Shown piece by piece: positions 20,915 through 32,270 of a stretch of 64,000 nucleotides of DNA. The notes beneath the pieces were generated by a model. That model was given only the letters and a program-made list of their open reading frames with translations. It ran no database searches and was not told the DNA's origin. Within the stretch, counting starts at the first letter, position 1. Every line of letters begins with the position of its first letter. Position numbers and translations under genes: made by a program. Origin of the DNA: Sepioteuthis lessoniana (Eukaryota; Mollusca; Cephalopoda; Myopsida; Loliginidae); assembly GCA_963585895.1 (NCBI GenBank), contig OY757939.1, positions 59,289,009 through 59,353,008 on the forward strand, in the 5' to 3' direction.

Positions 20915-22020
20915 GGGTCCTCCTGGTGTAATAGTTCAAGTGTTATATTTCGGCCACGAAGTACGAAGTACATACGATAAGTTTCCGGACATTTTCGTAT
21001 GGCCATTTAAAATTGTTGTAGACTCTTAAAAATACACTATGTTGTTGCTATACATCTTATGAGATGACTGACCAATTTTTATGATTTCAGCTTCAAATGA
21101 ACAGCTACAGCAGCAATTGGAATACACCCTACTAAAGCCTGATTGTCACAGCTGGTGAGTTTCAAAAATGCAATCTGACACTTTAGAAGAACGATATGCA
21201 ATAGAATTGTGTTTTAAACTTGGAAAAAATGCCAAAGAAACGTATGGAATGCTTCAGACTGCTTTTGGAGCATCTTGCATGAATCGAGCATCAGTTTTTG
21301 AGTGGCATAAGATATTCAAGGACGGCAGGGAGTCTATGAGGGATGATGAGAGGTGTGGGAGGAGTAAGGAAGTCAATACACCAGAGTTCATTGGCCAAAG
21401 GCTTAGGGTTAGGGTTTCTATGTTGAGGTTTTAAGGGAGTTCAGGATGAGATTCCGTCGGAAGAGACCAGCACTCTTCAAATCGGGTCAGTGGTATTTCC
21501 AGCAGGACAATACTCCAGTCCACAACTCCATCCTTGTCACAGACTATTTGACCAAGATGGGTATCAAGACAGTTGCTCACCCTCGCTATAGTCTAGACCT
21601 TGCTCCCTGTGACTTTTGGTTGTTCCCTAAGCTCAGAGACTGTCGTTAAGAGACGATTGAGGAGATGAAAAAGGCTGTAACGAAGGTCATTGACATGCTC
21701 ACACAAAAGGACTTCCATGGGGCCTTCCAGAAGTTATTGGAACGATGCAACAAGTGCATTGCAGCCGGAGGAGATTACTTTGAATGGGACTAGAGTTTCA
21801 TGTGTGTACTATCAATAAAAGTGCCCGTATGAAAAAAGTCTGGAAACTTACCGTATGCACCTCGTAAGTGAGTACGAACTCAAGTCGTGCCATTCTGTTC
21901 ACTTTCGGACAAATTCCCCTGGGAAAGATATGAATAACTTATCCCCTCAGCGATGGGTTAAATAGTACCACTGGTGATCTTCTACAAGGATACTTGTGGC
22001 ATTAAACAAAGAAAACAAAT
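20915..22020 (+). repeat. SINE D split by a mariner insertion
   Basis: The tRNA-like head lies at 20915-20961 (gggtcctcctggtgtaatag). The rest is at 21867-22020, with B box ACGAACTCAAGTC, the central domain CCCCTGGGAAAGATATGAA and a partial tail. Removing 20964-21864 and one TA restores a continuous SINE D. Confidence 0.8.
20964..21864 (+). mobile_element. Mariner family 1, internally deleted but with both ends
   Basis: It is flanked by TA on both sides (20962-20963 and 21865-21866), the usual mariner target duplication. Terminal inverted repeats are of the cgaagtacatacgataag and CTTACCGTATGCACCTCG type. The N-terminal part reads LEERYAIELCFKLGKNAKET and then WHKIFKDGRESMRDDERCGR. After KEVNTPEFIGQ it breaks at the telomere-like junction (cttagggttagggttt, 21400-21416) into the C-terminal QQDNTPVHNS and DLAPCDFWLFPKL blocks in another frame. 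The central part with the first catalytic Asp is missing. This is a non-autonomous copy. Confidence 0.9.
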
Positions 22021-22677
22021 TATTTGCAAAGTAATTTAGTTGTGACATTTGAGCTCCATAGTTATGGGGGAGGACCTCAAATCTCATTCTAGGCCAAGCT
22101 TCTTCTGATATTTAGTTTAAATGAAGACGAGCATCTTATATAATAAAATGATGAAGTCTACGCATAAACTAACTTATTAGTGAGTTCATTATTTCAAGTC
22201 AGAAACTTTAATTCTCTTTGTCACTCACATTTTTAGTTTCTTTTCACGAACGTGAAAAAATATACTTCCAAGAATATTACAGCTTATTTTTTAACAATTT
22301 ATTAAACAGAAAGATCATCAGTCATCGATAATAGTAGATATTTTAGATTATGTTTACCCTGAAGATTTGAACCTTAGCAGTCAAAATAATTTCTGCTAAA
22401 TCTGAGATGAGGAATTATCATTATCAGCAATACGTACTCCTTTTATATCTCGGATCAAAATGTAGTATATGTTCAAATGCAAATCTAATTCTATACAATG
22501 TAAGATGGACATTAATAAAAATAAAGAACATTGAGTTGTTTTTATAAATTTCTATTCATTTCATCATTTATTTACGACGGGTTACAGTATTGTTTACGCC
22601 AATCGTGGCGTACGGAAGACGGTTTCAGGTTCGTTTGGAGATTTCAGTTACTGTTGCAAAACCTTTAAAAACTGATA
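22021..22677. other. No recognised feature
   Basis: AT-rich sequence. Nothing assignable was seen. Confidence 0.4.
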
Positions 22678-22922
22678 CTTTGGTTTGATTTTATTTTTAC
22701 TACCATAGGAACTTTCATGGGTTATTTAAAGCCAGAGCCAGCCCTTATAGAAGAACAATAGTGATACTATTTAACCCTTAGCTGGTGGGATAAGTGAGTT
22801 CATGCCTTTCCCAAGGGTATTGGTCTGAAAGTGAACGTAATAGCACGACTAAAGTTCGAACTCGTTTACTTCGATGTTACATTATAGAACGTTAGCCACT
22901 ACGCCACGGGGACGTTCCCAAA
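22678..22922 (-). repeat. SINE D copy
   Basis: tttcatgggttatttaaagcc tail, TTCATGCCTTTCCCAAGGG central domain, and an inverted head ending cactacgccacggggacg. Confidence 0.8.
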
Positions 22923-24156
22923 AAAACTTCGAATAAATATTTAAGTTTGTTGCTTTCCATATTTGGATGGGTAGTGTTTAGCTAAATTCTAGAATAGAAA
23001 GATTGTGCGTCCAGATTCGTCCTTCTCCTTGACTAGGTTCACAATGCCAGTGAGTCCCTCTAAACTGAATGGCCAATCAACTTTTTAAAAATTTGCAGAA
23101 CATTTAGATTTTAATATTGTGCACGAGTTTTGAATGTTTCAGATAAAGTAATGCGACAGTTTACCCTGTCAACTAAGAGGTGCAAGTGAACTTAAGCAAG
23201 TGGTAATGGTAGCTCTGTTAAACTGTTGAATTTGTAATTGCTATACAGGGAGCTTTTTATGATCATTCCATGTTACGTCAGAATGATGGTGTTCCAGATA
23301 GAAAAGCAATATTACTACGGGTTGAAAATTTTCAGATAAATTTTGAAAGTCTCAAATAAATTTTGAAAATACTGATAATTTCGGAAAATTTCCGGTGAAT
23401 TTTATTTTTTTTTTTAATTTTTGAATATTTCAGTTAAACTTTGAAAATCTCTGATAGAATTTGAAAAATCTCAAATATATTTTGAAAGTTTTAGGAAAAA
23501 AAGTGGTTCAATAAAAAAATCTAGCAAGTTAAAAAGTAAATTTCACTTCCTTTCATCCTACTTTTTTTTCTTCTCTTTTTTCCATAAAATCTACACAAAA
23601 GATATCCATAATGGAATCAGAAATAATAAAAAAAAAAAATTTTCTACATATTTTGCTTCTTTGGTTGCTCACAAATTTATGGGCGCTGCGTGTTCCGGGA
23701 CGAAATTAGAAGAACCATTGGAGGCATAATTTTCGGGGCACCCTGCGTATTTGATTCAAATTATGTTCATATCAACGCCCATTGGTGGTAATGTTGAAAT
23801 GTCTGTTGTTTCTATTAAGTTGCTCTGGGTTCACCTTCAGGAGACGAAGAAGGAGGAGGGTCGTCTTGATATCTATTCGTTTTAATGAAAAGTAGTAAAT
23901 AAAAATAACATGTAAAAAAAATAACCCGTGAAAGGACCACCCCTCTGCTTGACATCTGTCGTATATATGTGTCCCCACCTATCAAATCAGTTTTATCACG
24001 TTCACGTGAGCATGCATAGCCTCGTTTTGAATAATACCAATCGCCCTTCTAGGCAGCTCCATATGTTTAAACAAATTTACTCCGTAAAAATTTTGCCCTC
24101 CAGTCTCCTTTTTTTACCCCTATAGTCTTCACCTGACTTTAAACATACAAATTTGT
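22923..24156. other. AT-rich sequence with a short-period repeat
   Basis: At 23325-23500 a degenerate unit (aaattttgaaaatctc type, about 27 bp) recurs five or six times. Otherwise nothing is recognised. Confidence 0.4.
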
Positions 24157-24594
24157 CTGGTTTTGTTTAGTTCGGTTTCTTTGTTAAATGGCATATCAAT
24201 CTTTGTGGGTTATTTAATGCCAAAATCATCCTTGCAAAAAGACACTAGTAGTACGATTTAGTTCATAGCTTGAGGTATAATATAAGGCGGTTTAAACTTT
24301 TTAAGTCTGTCTTTGTGTCTTGTAACCACGAAAAATCTTAAAGACAGTTGCTAGGGACTTTGATTTGGTTTCTTTCATGGTATATCATCCCACGTGGGTG
24401 ATTTAAAGTTATCCTTGTAGAAGAAAATTAGTGATACTATTTAACCTGGTAGAAAAAAGGTGGTTATGTCTTTCCCAAGGATATTAGTCCGAAAGTGAAC
24501 GTAATAGCGCAACTGGAGTTCGAACCTGTTTACTACGATGTCGCAGTTCAACACATTTGCCACTACAACATAGGGACCCTCCTTAAGGAGTCTC
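24157..24594 (-). repeat. SINE D, one partial and one near-full copy
   Basis: 24157-24295 holds only the tail and part of the centre (atggcatatcaatctttgtg). 24358-24594 runs from tail to inverted head (GGAGTTCGAACCTGTTTAC). Confidence 0.75.
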
Positions 24595-24686
24595 TGTTCT
24601 TTAATCCCAGCTGAAAGGATTCACTATTTTTATAACCTTTATTTCTCCCTGTTTCTTATTGTTTAATGCCTATCTTATTCTTAAGG

Positions 24687-24976
24687 AAGTGCCCGTGGTG
24701 TAATTGTTATCGTCGTAGGAATTGGACACGGTGACTCGAGTTCAAATCCTGGACGAGACTGATTGCATTTCACATAGCACTAATACCCTTGGGAAAGGTA
24801 TGAATCCATTTATTCTCCCTCCAGCTATGGGTAAATAGTAGGACAGACTAGGTTCTTCAGCCTTGGTGAGGCAACTAGTCTAGGAGAAGGAAAACTCTGA
24901 ATTCAAACCTGTCAAACTCCGCTTAAAAATTGACCTTGTGTCATATCCTGCCCGAGCGGGGGGGTTGGTAAATAGG
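24687..24976 (+). repeat. SINE A, full length
   Basis: gtgcccgtggtgtaattg head, gagttcaaatcctggacg B box, central domain, ggcaactagtctaggagaag, and the complete tail tgcccgagcggggggg. It is one of the best full copies. Sequence from 24977 to 25367 has no recognised feature. Confidence 0.9.
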
Positions 24977-25367
24977 ATCTCAACCTTAATTACCCGAGTG
25001 ACCAGTTTTTGAGCCATGAACTAGAAATACATAAATCCATGCAGTTTAACATTGGAGGAAAATTCCCATTTCCACATCGCTGTTGCCAATCAAAAGTTGT
25101 TATCTGCTATTTAACTGCCAGTTGAATATCCGACTTCATTTTATATTCTCGGTTATTTTTCTGCCAGGACCCCAGAGTTGGTGTGTACAATCATGAGTTG
25201 AGGGAGGGCTCTGCATTCTGAGGGTCCCAACTCCTCCCAAAACGTATAGTGCCATTTTAAATTTCTCAAGAAACATTTAAGCAAACTTAATATAACGTGA
25301 CAACCAAGTAAAGGAAATTGTGTATCCTTGGATGGAAACTCTTCGACGGGGTTACTCAGTTGGAAAT

Positions 25368-25812
25368 TATTGTTTTGGTTTTATGGCATATCAACCATTG
25401 TAGGTTATTTAATGCCAAATCGTCTTTATACATATATATCAAATATGTATATGATTTATAAACACAGTTTGTTGATAATATTATTGATTGAGCCGGAGCT
25501 CTTTTTTACACACAGTTAAATGGTTTCGAGTATTGCAATATAACAGTCACAATTTAAAATTAGTCATTTGTTTGCACATGGTTTGTTCTATTTGACTCAT
25601 AGATAGGACCCTATCGGGTGCCACCATTCCGGATCAGAGTGGACATGGGAGCAATGGCAATGAAAGGGTATTCTGCCTACCCCAAATCTCCAAGGCTGGA
25701 ACCTTACCACCAGATGTTTTAATGTCATATCCAGGACACCCATTTGGGGCGTCTTACCCCTTTGCAGAGATGCAGTCGATGTATTCTACAGCCCCAGCCG
25801 TCTAGGCTGAGT
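25368..25812 (-). repeat. Family C, full length
   Basis: Inverted tail (ggttttatggcatatcaacc, GGTTATTTAATGCCAAATC), body, hairpin blocks (ccaccattccggatcagagtgg), and head (ctacagccccagccg). Confidence 0.8.
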
Positions 25813-25904
25813 CGGAAGTCAGATGCCACTGATAAAGCTTGTGTAGTTAACAAGATTCAAGTCTAGTGCAGGTTTTATTTATTGTAGTATGGTTTACTTT
25901 AGGT

Positions 25905-26420
25905 CATTTGTTTTAATGGCATACCAACTCTTGATGGTTATTTTATGCCTGCTTATACATATATTAGATATTATTAAGTGAATAGTTGGTATGTAACATT
26001 ATTTTTAAATGATCAGGAGCTCATTTATTTGCACACAGTTAAAGAGTTTCAAGTATTACTATTTAATACTAACAGTTATATTAGCATGCAATCAAATGGT
26101 TTCAAGTATTCCTATCTAATACTAATAATTCAATTCAAAATTAATCACTTGTTTGCAGGCAGTTAAATGATTTTCAGTATAGTAAAGGATTAAACTGTTC
26201 TATTTAACCCATAGATGGGACCCTAACAAGTATTTCCACTCAGGATTAGAATGGACCGGGGAGTAATAGCAATGAAGAGATACTCCACATTCCCCAGAGC
26301 TCCAGGACTAGAGCCTCACTGTCGGATGGTTTAGAATCATAACAAGAACACTCATTTGTGGGTGGGGTCTTACCCTTCTGCAGAGATGTAGTCGGCGTAT
26401 TTGACTGGAATATCCGACTG
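25905..26420 (-). repeat. Family C, second adjacent copy
   Basis: Same order as the neighbour: tail taatggcataccaactcttg, body units CAGTTAAAGAGTTTCAAG, and head gagatgtagtcggcgtattt. More diverged. Confidence 0.7.
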
Positions 26421-26523
26421 GGCTGATTGAATTACTCGGCATAATTTAACTCCCTGCAACATTTGTCTTCATCCCAAGGAAAACTTGCCATTGATACACC
26501 ATGAATGTAATTAAAAAGAACTA

Positions 26524-27415
26524 CAGGGTGGAACGATAAAATTGTCGCCCCAGAAAAGACGACATGATTCCATTTCCGTTAAATGAAAACCGGTTTTGTT
26601 TTTGTTTTTTGTTGCAGACCATCTACTAGTTGGCCAGTTGTGTACAAATCCCAAGAGCGATAGAAACCTTCTATCATATCTGAAAGGGACACAATGTTCA
26701 ACGAGCGAGATCGAAGATGCGCCGCTGTACAAGTCATTCTCTCTACCGATCCAAGTTATGACAAAAGGACCATTGCCAGCACCCTCAAAATGCAAATCCG
26801 GACGGTTCAACGCTAGAGGGCACAGCGCAACACATCGGACGATCCTTTGGAGGTGGTGGAGCGGAAGGACACCGCCAGGAAGACCCGGACCAAGGAGTTC
26901 ATCGAAAAGGTTCAGGCAATCATTGATGAAACCTCCCCAGCGGCCTATTCGGCAGATTGTCAGAGATTTAGGCGTCTCACACAACTGTGAATGCATGTAT
27001 GAAGGAGGACTTGAAGTGTAGGTCCTACAGGCGCTAGACAAGCCAGATCTTGACTGAGAAGACAAAGAACCTCAGACTAATCAAGTCCGTCAGGCCCCCC
27101 TCCTCCCCCGACCTGAACCTGTTGGACAACTTCGTATGGTCATACGTCGAGAACATCACCAACATGACCTCCCACAACACCAAAGCCAGCCTGATCGCCG
27201 CCATCCGCCGAGTATTCGCCGAGCTCCCGCCGGCCGGCGCTTGTGGAAAATGCATGCTCCCAGTTCCAGATCCGTATCGAGGCGGTGATTGAGGCTGAAG
27301 GCGGCTACATTGAATAAATGTCAGCTCTACTACATAATCAAGTTAGCTGAATTGATTTTTTTCAATAAAAGTTTTAAGTTTGTCTTTAGGACGACAATTT
27401 TATCGTTCCACCCTG
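26524..27415 (+). mobile_element. Mariner family 2, internally deleted, with perfect ends
   Basis: Ends are near-perfect inverted repeats: cagggtggaacgataaaatt at the left and aattttatcgttccaccctg at the right, flanked by TA. Inside is an N-terminal transposase part (NERDRRCAAVQVILSTDPS, TIASTLKMQIRTVQR, KTRTKEFIEKVQAI). This joins directly to a C-terminal part (PPSSPDLNLLDNFVWSYVEN, TKASLIAAIRRVFAELPP). The catalytic centre with the first two Asp residues is missing, while the third (SPDLN) remains. Small frameshifts occur. The copy at 53785 has the same junction. Confidence 0.9.
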
Positions 27416-27437
27416 TAGACAATGCAGCTCATGGCGA

Positions 27438-27665
27438 TCTTGATAAAGACTTCGGAGACTGTTCTGAAAATCGGAAGGTACGCTGCGTTGTGTAAATGGG
27501 GCCTCAAAAGGATTAAGGTACCATTGCCCTAGGTAGGCTATTTTTTAACGGTCTTGATAAAGACTTCGGAGACTGTTCTGAAAATCGGAAGGTACGCTGC
27601 GTTGTGTAAATGGGGCCTCTAAAGGATTAAGGTACCATTGCCCTAGGTAGGCTATTTTTTAACGG
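27438..27665 (+). repeat. Two tandem 114-bp units
   Basis: tcttgataaagacttcggag starts at 27438 and again at 27552. The units differ at about one base. The end of the unit (ccattgccctaggtaggcta) resembles 46090-46125 (gattgccctaagcaggcta), so it is probably a dispersed repeat. Confidence 0.85.
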
Positions 27666-28440
27666 CATTATTCTTTCCAAACAGACAGCAGATTCAGGAC
27701 TAACTAGTTGACGTTTCTCTTGATATTCACTTAGCTGGGTTTATTACGGCACAGAACAGAAAGATTTTGCCTTGCCCGTTTGAACGATCGAAATAATCAA
27801 TCACGAAATACGAATGCCTAGCTGACTTAATATTCGATTTGCGCAAGCAAACAATAAGAAAGGAGATTCTGCTTGGTGAGCGGTGAACAGGTTCAGCGTA
27901 TCTACATATTCGAGCACAGATTAAGAATGATGGCTCCAATGATAGATCAACTTGCACGAGCGAGCTCCAAATGGCGAACTAGTTTATGGACTGATCACGA
28001 AGACACGTAATCTGAATATCATGTGATCTCGGGACCCGACCTAAGATCGAAGGAGGCAAAAGCACGATAAGAATGGCAAGCAAACTCAAAAACATCAATG
28101 TAGTTGTAGTATTGATACATGAAGGTTATTCAATAAATAAGGTGAATATTGCCTTTGGAGTTGACAGTAGGAAGCTTTGTTTACAGTTGCACTTGAAACC
28201 AATAATGATGGGTGCTTTCATGTCCTTGGAGACCATCAGCTTCACCATCTTTGCGGTCATTTAAATAGTGAATGTCTTTCTGGCTGTAAGACCTTTTGTA
28301 GCTTCTTCATTTCTTTTTTTTTTTTAATTCTAATACGATGTCGCCCATAAACAAGCGCTTTTCTACCATTTTTTATATAATTTTTTTCTTCTAAACCAAA
28401 GATAACAAGACTTTATCATTACTGGTAGAATATCATACAA
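27666..28440. other. No recognised feature
   Basis: GC content is a little higher around 27720-28060, with a 76-codon minus-strand frame. It has no recognised homology. It could be old transposon or a non-coding unique region. Confidence 0.35.
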
Positions 28441-28454
28441 TCAAAACGGATATT

Positions 28455-28845
28455 GTAATTGTCTTTAATTGGAATCATTTTGAGATGAGGCTTCTTAATC
28501 TGAGAATTAATTTTTATCTATTGCGGACTTTTGTTCTCATCTTGGTAGGGTTTTTTTGTGTGTTGTTTCTTCTTTTCACTATGTTTCGGCCAAATTTCAC
28601 CTCTGGCCTTCTTCAAGTGATTTACAGCGACCTCGGTGTGATAGACAACTATGGAAGGCAGTAATTACTAGGGATACGGTTACAAGACTCATTATTCCTA
28701 TCCGAGGTCACGGTAAATCACCTGAAGAAGGCTAGAGGTGAAATTTTTGCCGAAACGTAGTGAAAAGAAGAACAACACAAAAAAAAAACAAAAAAAAGAC
28801 CTACAAAGATGAGGACAAAAGTCCGCAATAAATAAAAATTAATTC
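28455..28845. mobile_element. Foldback retroelement with hammerhead motifs (Penelope-like/retrozyme-like)
   Basis: Arms at about 28496-28635 and 28708-28844 are inverted copies (attgcggacttttgttctca against its complement). tcaaaacggatatt at 28441-28454 recurs at 28846-28859, a 14-bp target-site duplication, which points to insertion by a retroelement mechanism. Each arm holds a hammerhead-like core; the right-arm copy is the better one. No protein is encoded. Penelope-like elements are known for terminal repeats with hammerheads and inverted arrangements, which is the basis for the call. Confidence 0.65.
28718..28763 (+). ncRNA. Hammerhead ribozyme-like fold in the right arm
   Basis: Stem I UCAC (28718-28721), CUGAAGA (28722-28728), stem II GGC/GCC with one unpaired A, GAAA (28752-28755), two-pair palindromic stem III ACGU, predicted cleavage after A28759 (GUA), stem I GUGA. 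The core residues are intact. Stem II is short and has a bulge. The mirror copy (minus strand, about 28582-28628) has UUGAAGA in place of CUGAAGA, so it is probably dead. Confidence 0.5.
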
Positions 28846-28879
28846 TCAAAACGGATATTATTGTATATTATTGTGGCAT

Positions 28880-29788
28880 AACGGTTGGTTGTTTGGTTGA
28901 GCTTTATGGCATATCAACCTTTGTTGGTTATTTAACGTCTAATCCATCATTATAGAAATAATCAATTCTATTTCAAATAATTCAGTTTAGCATGAGTACA
29001 CAGTTCAATTATCAAAAACATTTCTTATTCAAGCAATTCAGTATAGTGAAACAATTCTAATTCAAACAATTTAATCTAGTATAAGTATAGATTATGTCCA
29101 CACACAGTTAAATGTCAAAACAGTTCTAATTCAAACAATTCAGTTTAGCATAAGTACGCGGTTTAGTTCTATTTAACCCATAGATAAGACCCTATCAGGT
29201 GCTACCACTCCGAGCCAGAGCGGACCTGGGAGCGATGGCAATGAAGGGGTACTCCAGATTTCTCAAAGCTCCAGCATTACTGGAACCTCACCATCAGATT
29301 GTTTAGTTATCATATCCAAGACACTAGTTGGGGGGTCTTACCACTCTGCAGAGGTACAGTCGATATATTCTACAGCCCTAGCCAACTGAGCAATACACAG
29401 AGTTAAACATAAAGACAGTTTTATTTCAGATAATTCAGTTTAGTATAAGTAAGCACTTTCGATGTCAAAGCAGTTCTATTTCAAACAATTCAGTGTAGCA
29501 TATGTACGCAGTTTAAATGTCAAAACAGTTCTATTTCAAGTATTCAATTAAACATAAGTATGCAGTTTAGCTCTATTTGACCCATAGATAGGACACTATC
29601 AGGTGCAACCACTCCGGGCCAGACTGGAATGGGAGCGATGGCAATGAAGGGGCACTCCGCATTCCCCAAAGCTCCAGCATTACTGGAACCTCACCATGAG
29701 GTTGTTTTGTGTCATATCTAGGACACTCATTGGGGGTGGCTTACCTCTCTGCATTCTGTATTCTACAGCCTTAGCCGACTGGGCAAGT
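28880..29788 (-). repeat. Two tandem family C copies
   Basis: 28880-29393 is a full copy with tail, several AACAATTCAGTTTAGCATAA body units, and hairpin head. 29396-29788 is body plus head only. Both heads carry the ccactccg..cagagtgg-type inverted repeat. Confidence 0.8.
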
Positions 29789-30552
29789 GGCATAACGGTA
29801 CCAAATAGAATGTGGTAAATTAACTACACCGAATATTACGTTGTACCGTAACACACCAAATGTAAGGTTGTACCGCCACGTGCTCGACCGTGTTAGTGGC
29901 TGTATCGCTACATCTTAAAGTAATTGTCGGACCCTGCTGTAACCTCGCAGTTTGAAAAAGTTGACGAACACACGAAACTCTGTGTTAGTTCACTTACACA
30001 AGAGTTTATTCGCTGTTACACTTTTTTAAGTAGTCGCTGGGAGAAAGAAACGGCGCATGAAAACAGAGTCACCTGCGTTAACTTGACAAATAGAATAACA
30101 TGTCATGAGGAGAAAGAGAACAGACACAGACGTTGAATTTTCTTCCTGGTTTTCTGCTGCAGTTCTAGTATCCCTGTCTGCAGGTTTTATCTTCACTGGT
30201 TCGTGTCTGGTGTGAGACCACTTTTTGGAGCCTACCCCCCAAAATGGGGCTCGTAAATTTTCGTCTATCCTTACATTTTTGTGACTAGTGTTCAATTAAC
30301 GTTTTTAGCCCGTCACGTCTCACAGTCATCTAACTTTCAAACCCTAGTCGTCTGCTTACTTCCACCTGGGAGGGACAATACCGTTTCTGCTGGCTCCACA
30401 CCCACGTAGAAGATTTAGGAACACTGTTTTTTTCTGGTTATTTTTAATTAACGTAATCATTCACCCGCGACTGGCTGACGGACATCCTGTGCCTTGGCCT
30501 AAGTCACTCAGTGGCCAGCTAGCAGTTTCTGTATATTCACTATCTGCCTTTT
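29789..30552. other. Unassigned region of near-balanced composition
   Basis: Less AT-rich than its surroundings. Two related pieces (ccgaatattacgttgtaccg and ccaaatgtaaggttgtaccg) lie in tandem at 29830-29880. No long open frame. A solo LTR is possible, but I cannot define its ends. Confidence 0.35.

Positions 30553-30584
<32 letters not shown>
30553..30584. repeat. (CT)n microsatellite
   Basis: Directly abuts the first unit of the 76-bp satellite. Confidence 0.9.
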
Positions 30585-30587
<3 letters not shown>

Positions 30588-31192
30588 GAAATTAGCAACT
30601 TTATAACTTGGACCTACCATATCACGTTACATGATGACCGAATTCGAAACTAAGGCTTCCCTAGAAATTAGCCACTTTATAACTTAGACCTGCCATATCA
30701 CGTTACATGATGTCCGAATTTGAAAGTAAGGCTTCCCTAGAAATTAGCCACTTTATAACTTGGACCTACCATATCACATTACATGATGCCCGAATTCGAA
30801 ACTCAGGCTTCCCTAGAAATTAGCCACTTTATAACTTGGACCTACAATATCACGTTACATGATGACCGAATTTGAAACTAAGGCTTCCCTAGAAATTAGC
30901 CACTTTATAACTTGGACCTACAATATCACGTTACATGATGACCGAATTTGAAAGTAAGGCTTCCCTAGAAATTAGCCACTTTATAACTTGGACCTGCCAT
31001 ATCACGTTACATGAAGACCGAATTCGAAACTAAGGCTTCCCAAGAAATTAGCCACTTTATAACTTGGACCTACCATATCACGTTATATGATGACCGAATT
31101 TGAAACTAAGGCTTCCCTAGAAATTAGCCACTTTATAACTTGGACCTACCATATCACGTTACATGATGACCGAATTCGAAAGTAAGGCTTCT
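30585..31192 (+). repeat. Satellite: eight units of exactly 76 bp
   Basis: Each unit starts ctagaaattagccacttta and ends aaggcttcc. Starts fall at 30585, 30661, 30737, 30813, 30889, 30965, 31041 and 31117. Units are about 95% alike. Variants at two sites (ttcg/tttg and aaact/aaagt) are shuffled among units, as unequal exchange would produce. Unrelated to the SINEs. Confidence 0.95.
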
Positions 31193-31984
31193 CAAGCTTT
31201 TTGATTAATTCACTCCTTGCGACCAAATTTAATTTCTATTCAACTCCAAGTAAATTAATTGAATATTAAATTCTAAAAATCCTAACCAATTTATCACTAT
31301 TTAATACAATTTACAAAAATCAGTATATAAAACATATATAAACTTTAGTTTATGTGTAGACTATAAATCAAACGCACCTTAATTTCTGAATTAGTTTTTA
31401 ATAGCTGGGATGGGTTTGGTTGATACTGTGATCAAGAATATTAGATCATGAATTTGAACGGCAACTCACCACGATCTAAGTTCAAAGTGCTTCTCTGTTT
31501 ACTTAGTAAATAATGCACATGGCTAAACCCAGATTACACCATTAAAGAACTTAGTAAAATGTGCTCAACAGTTGCAAAAAGTTTGGGATATTTTGCCACA
31601 GTTTTTAGTTCATCGACTTGTCTCCAATTCCTTTAAGTATTTACATAGACTTTGTTCAAAGATCGAAAATCATTTCAATAAATTCTTCTTTAAGAAAGAT
31701 GTATAAAGTTGTACTTTCCATTCAATAATCCATTCAAGAATTTCTATATTTGAATCGAGCTTTAACATCTTTTTACAAATTCTTAAAGTAGTTTAAATAG
31801 ATAAACAAGCCGTTGTTTATAGATCCAAATTAGTAAGTTCATGCCTTGTGGACCTCTATATTTTTATTCAACCAGCCAATATTATTCAGGGGATTTATAT
31901 TGAGCACTTAGAGAAGCTCTGCTCTAAAGCTCTGAAACTCTAATCTAGAAAAAAATAACTAGTTTAGTTTGAGAACATAATTAA
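31193..31984. other. No recognised feature
   Basis: AT-rich. No repeat or coding signal was recognised. Confidence 0.4.
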
Positions 31985-32270
31985 TCCTATTTACCCAACC
32001 CCTCCGCTCGGGCAGGATATCACACAAGGTCAATTTTAAGCGGAGTTTAACAGGTTTGAATTCAGAGTTTTCCTTCTACTAGACTAGTTGCCTCACCAAG
32101 GCTGAAGAACCCAGTCTGTCCTACTATTTACCCATAGCTGGAGGGAGAATAATTGGATTCGTACCTTTCCCAAGGGTATTAGTGCTATGTGAAATGCAAT
32201 CAGTCTCGTCGAGGATTTGAACACGTGTCGCCGTGTCCTTTTCCTACGATGATAACCATAACATCACGTG
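31985..32270 (-). repeat. SINE A, full length
   Basis: ccaacccctccgctcgggca tail through the central domain to the inverted head ending ataacatcacgtgcacct. Two changes in the B box region (ttgaacacgtgtc). Confidence 0.85.

Noticed and set aside
29880-30420. Solo LTR of a retrovirus-like element
   Set aside because: Composition and a possible TG...CA span hint at it, but I could not define matching ends, a target duplication or a primer-binding site.
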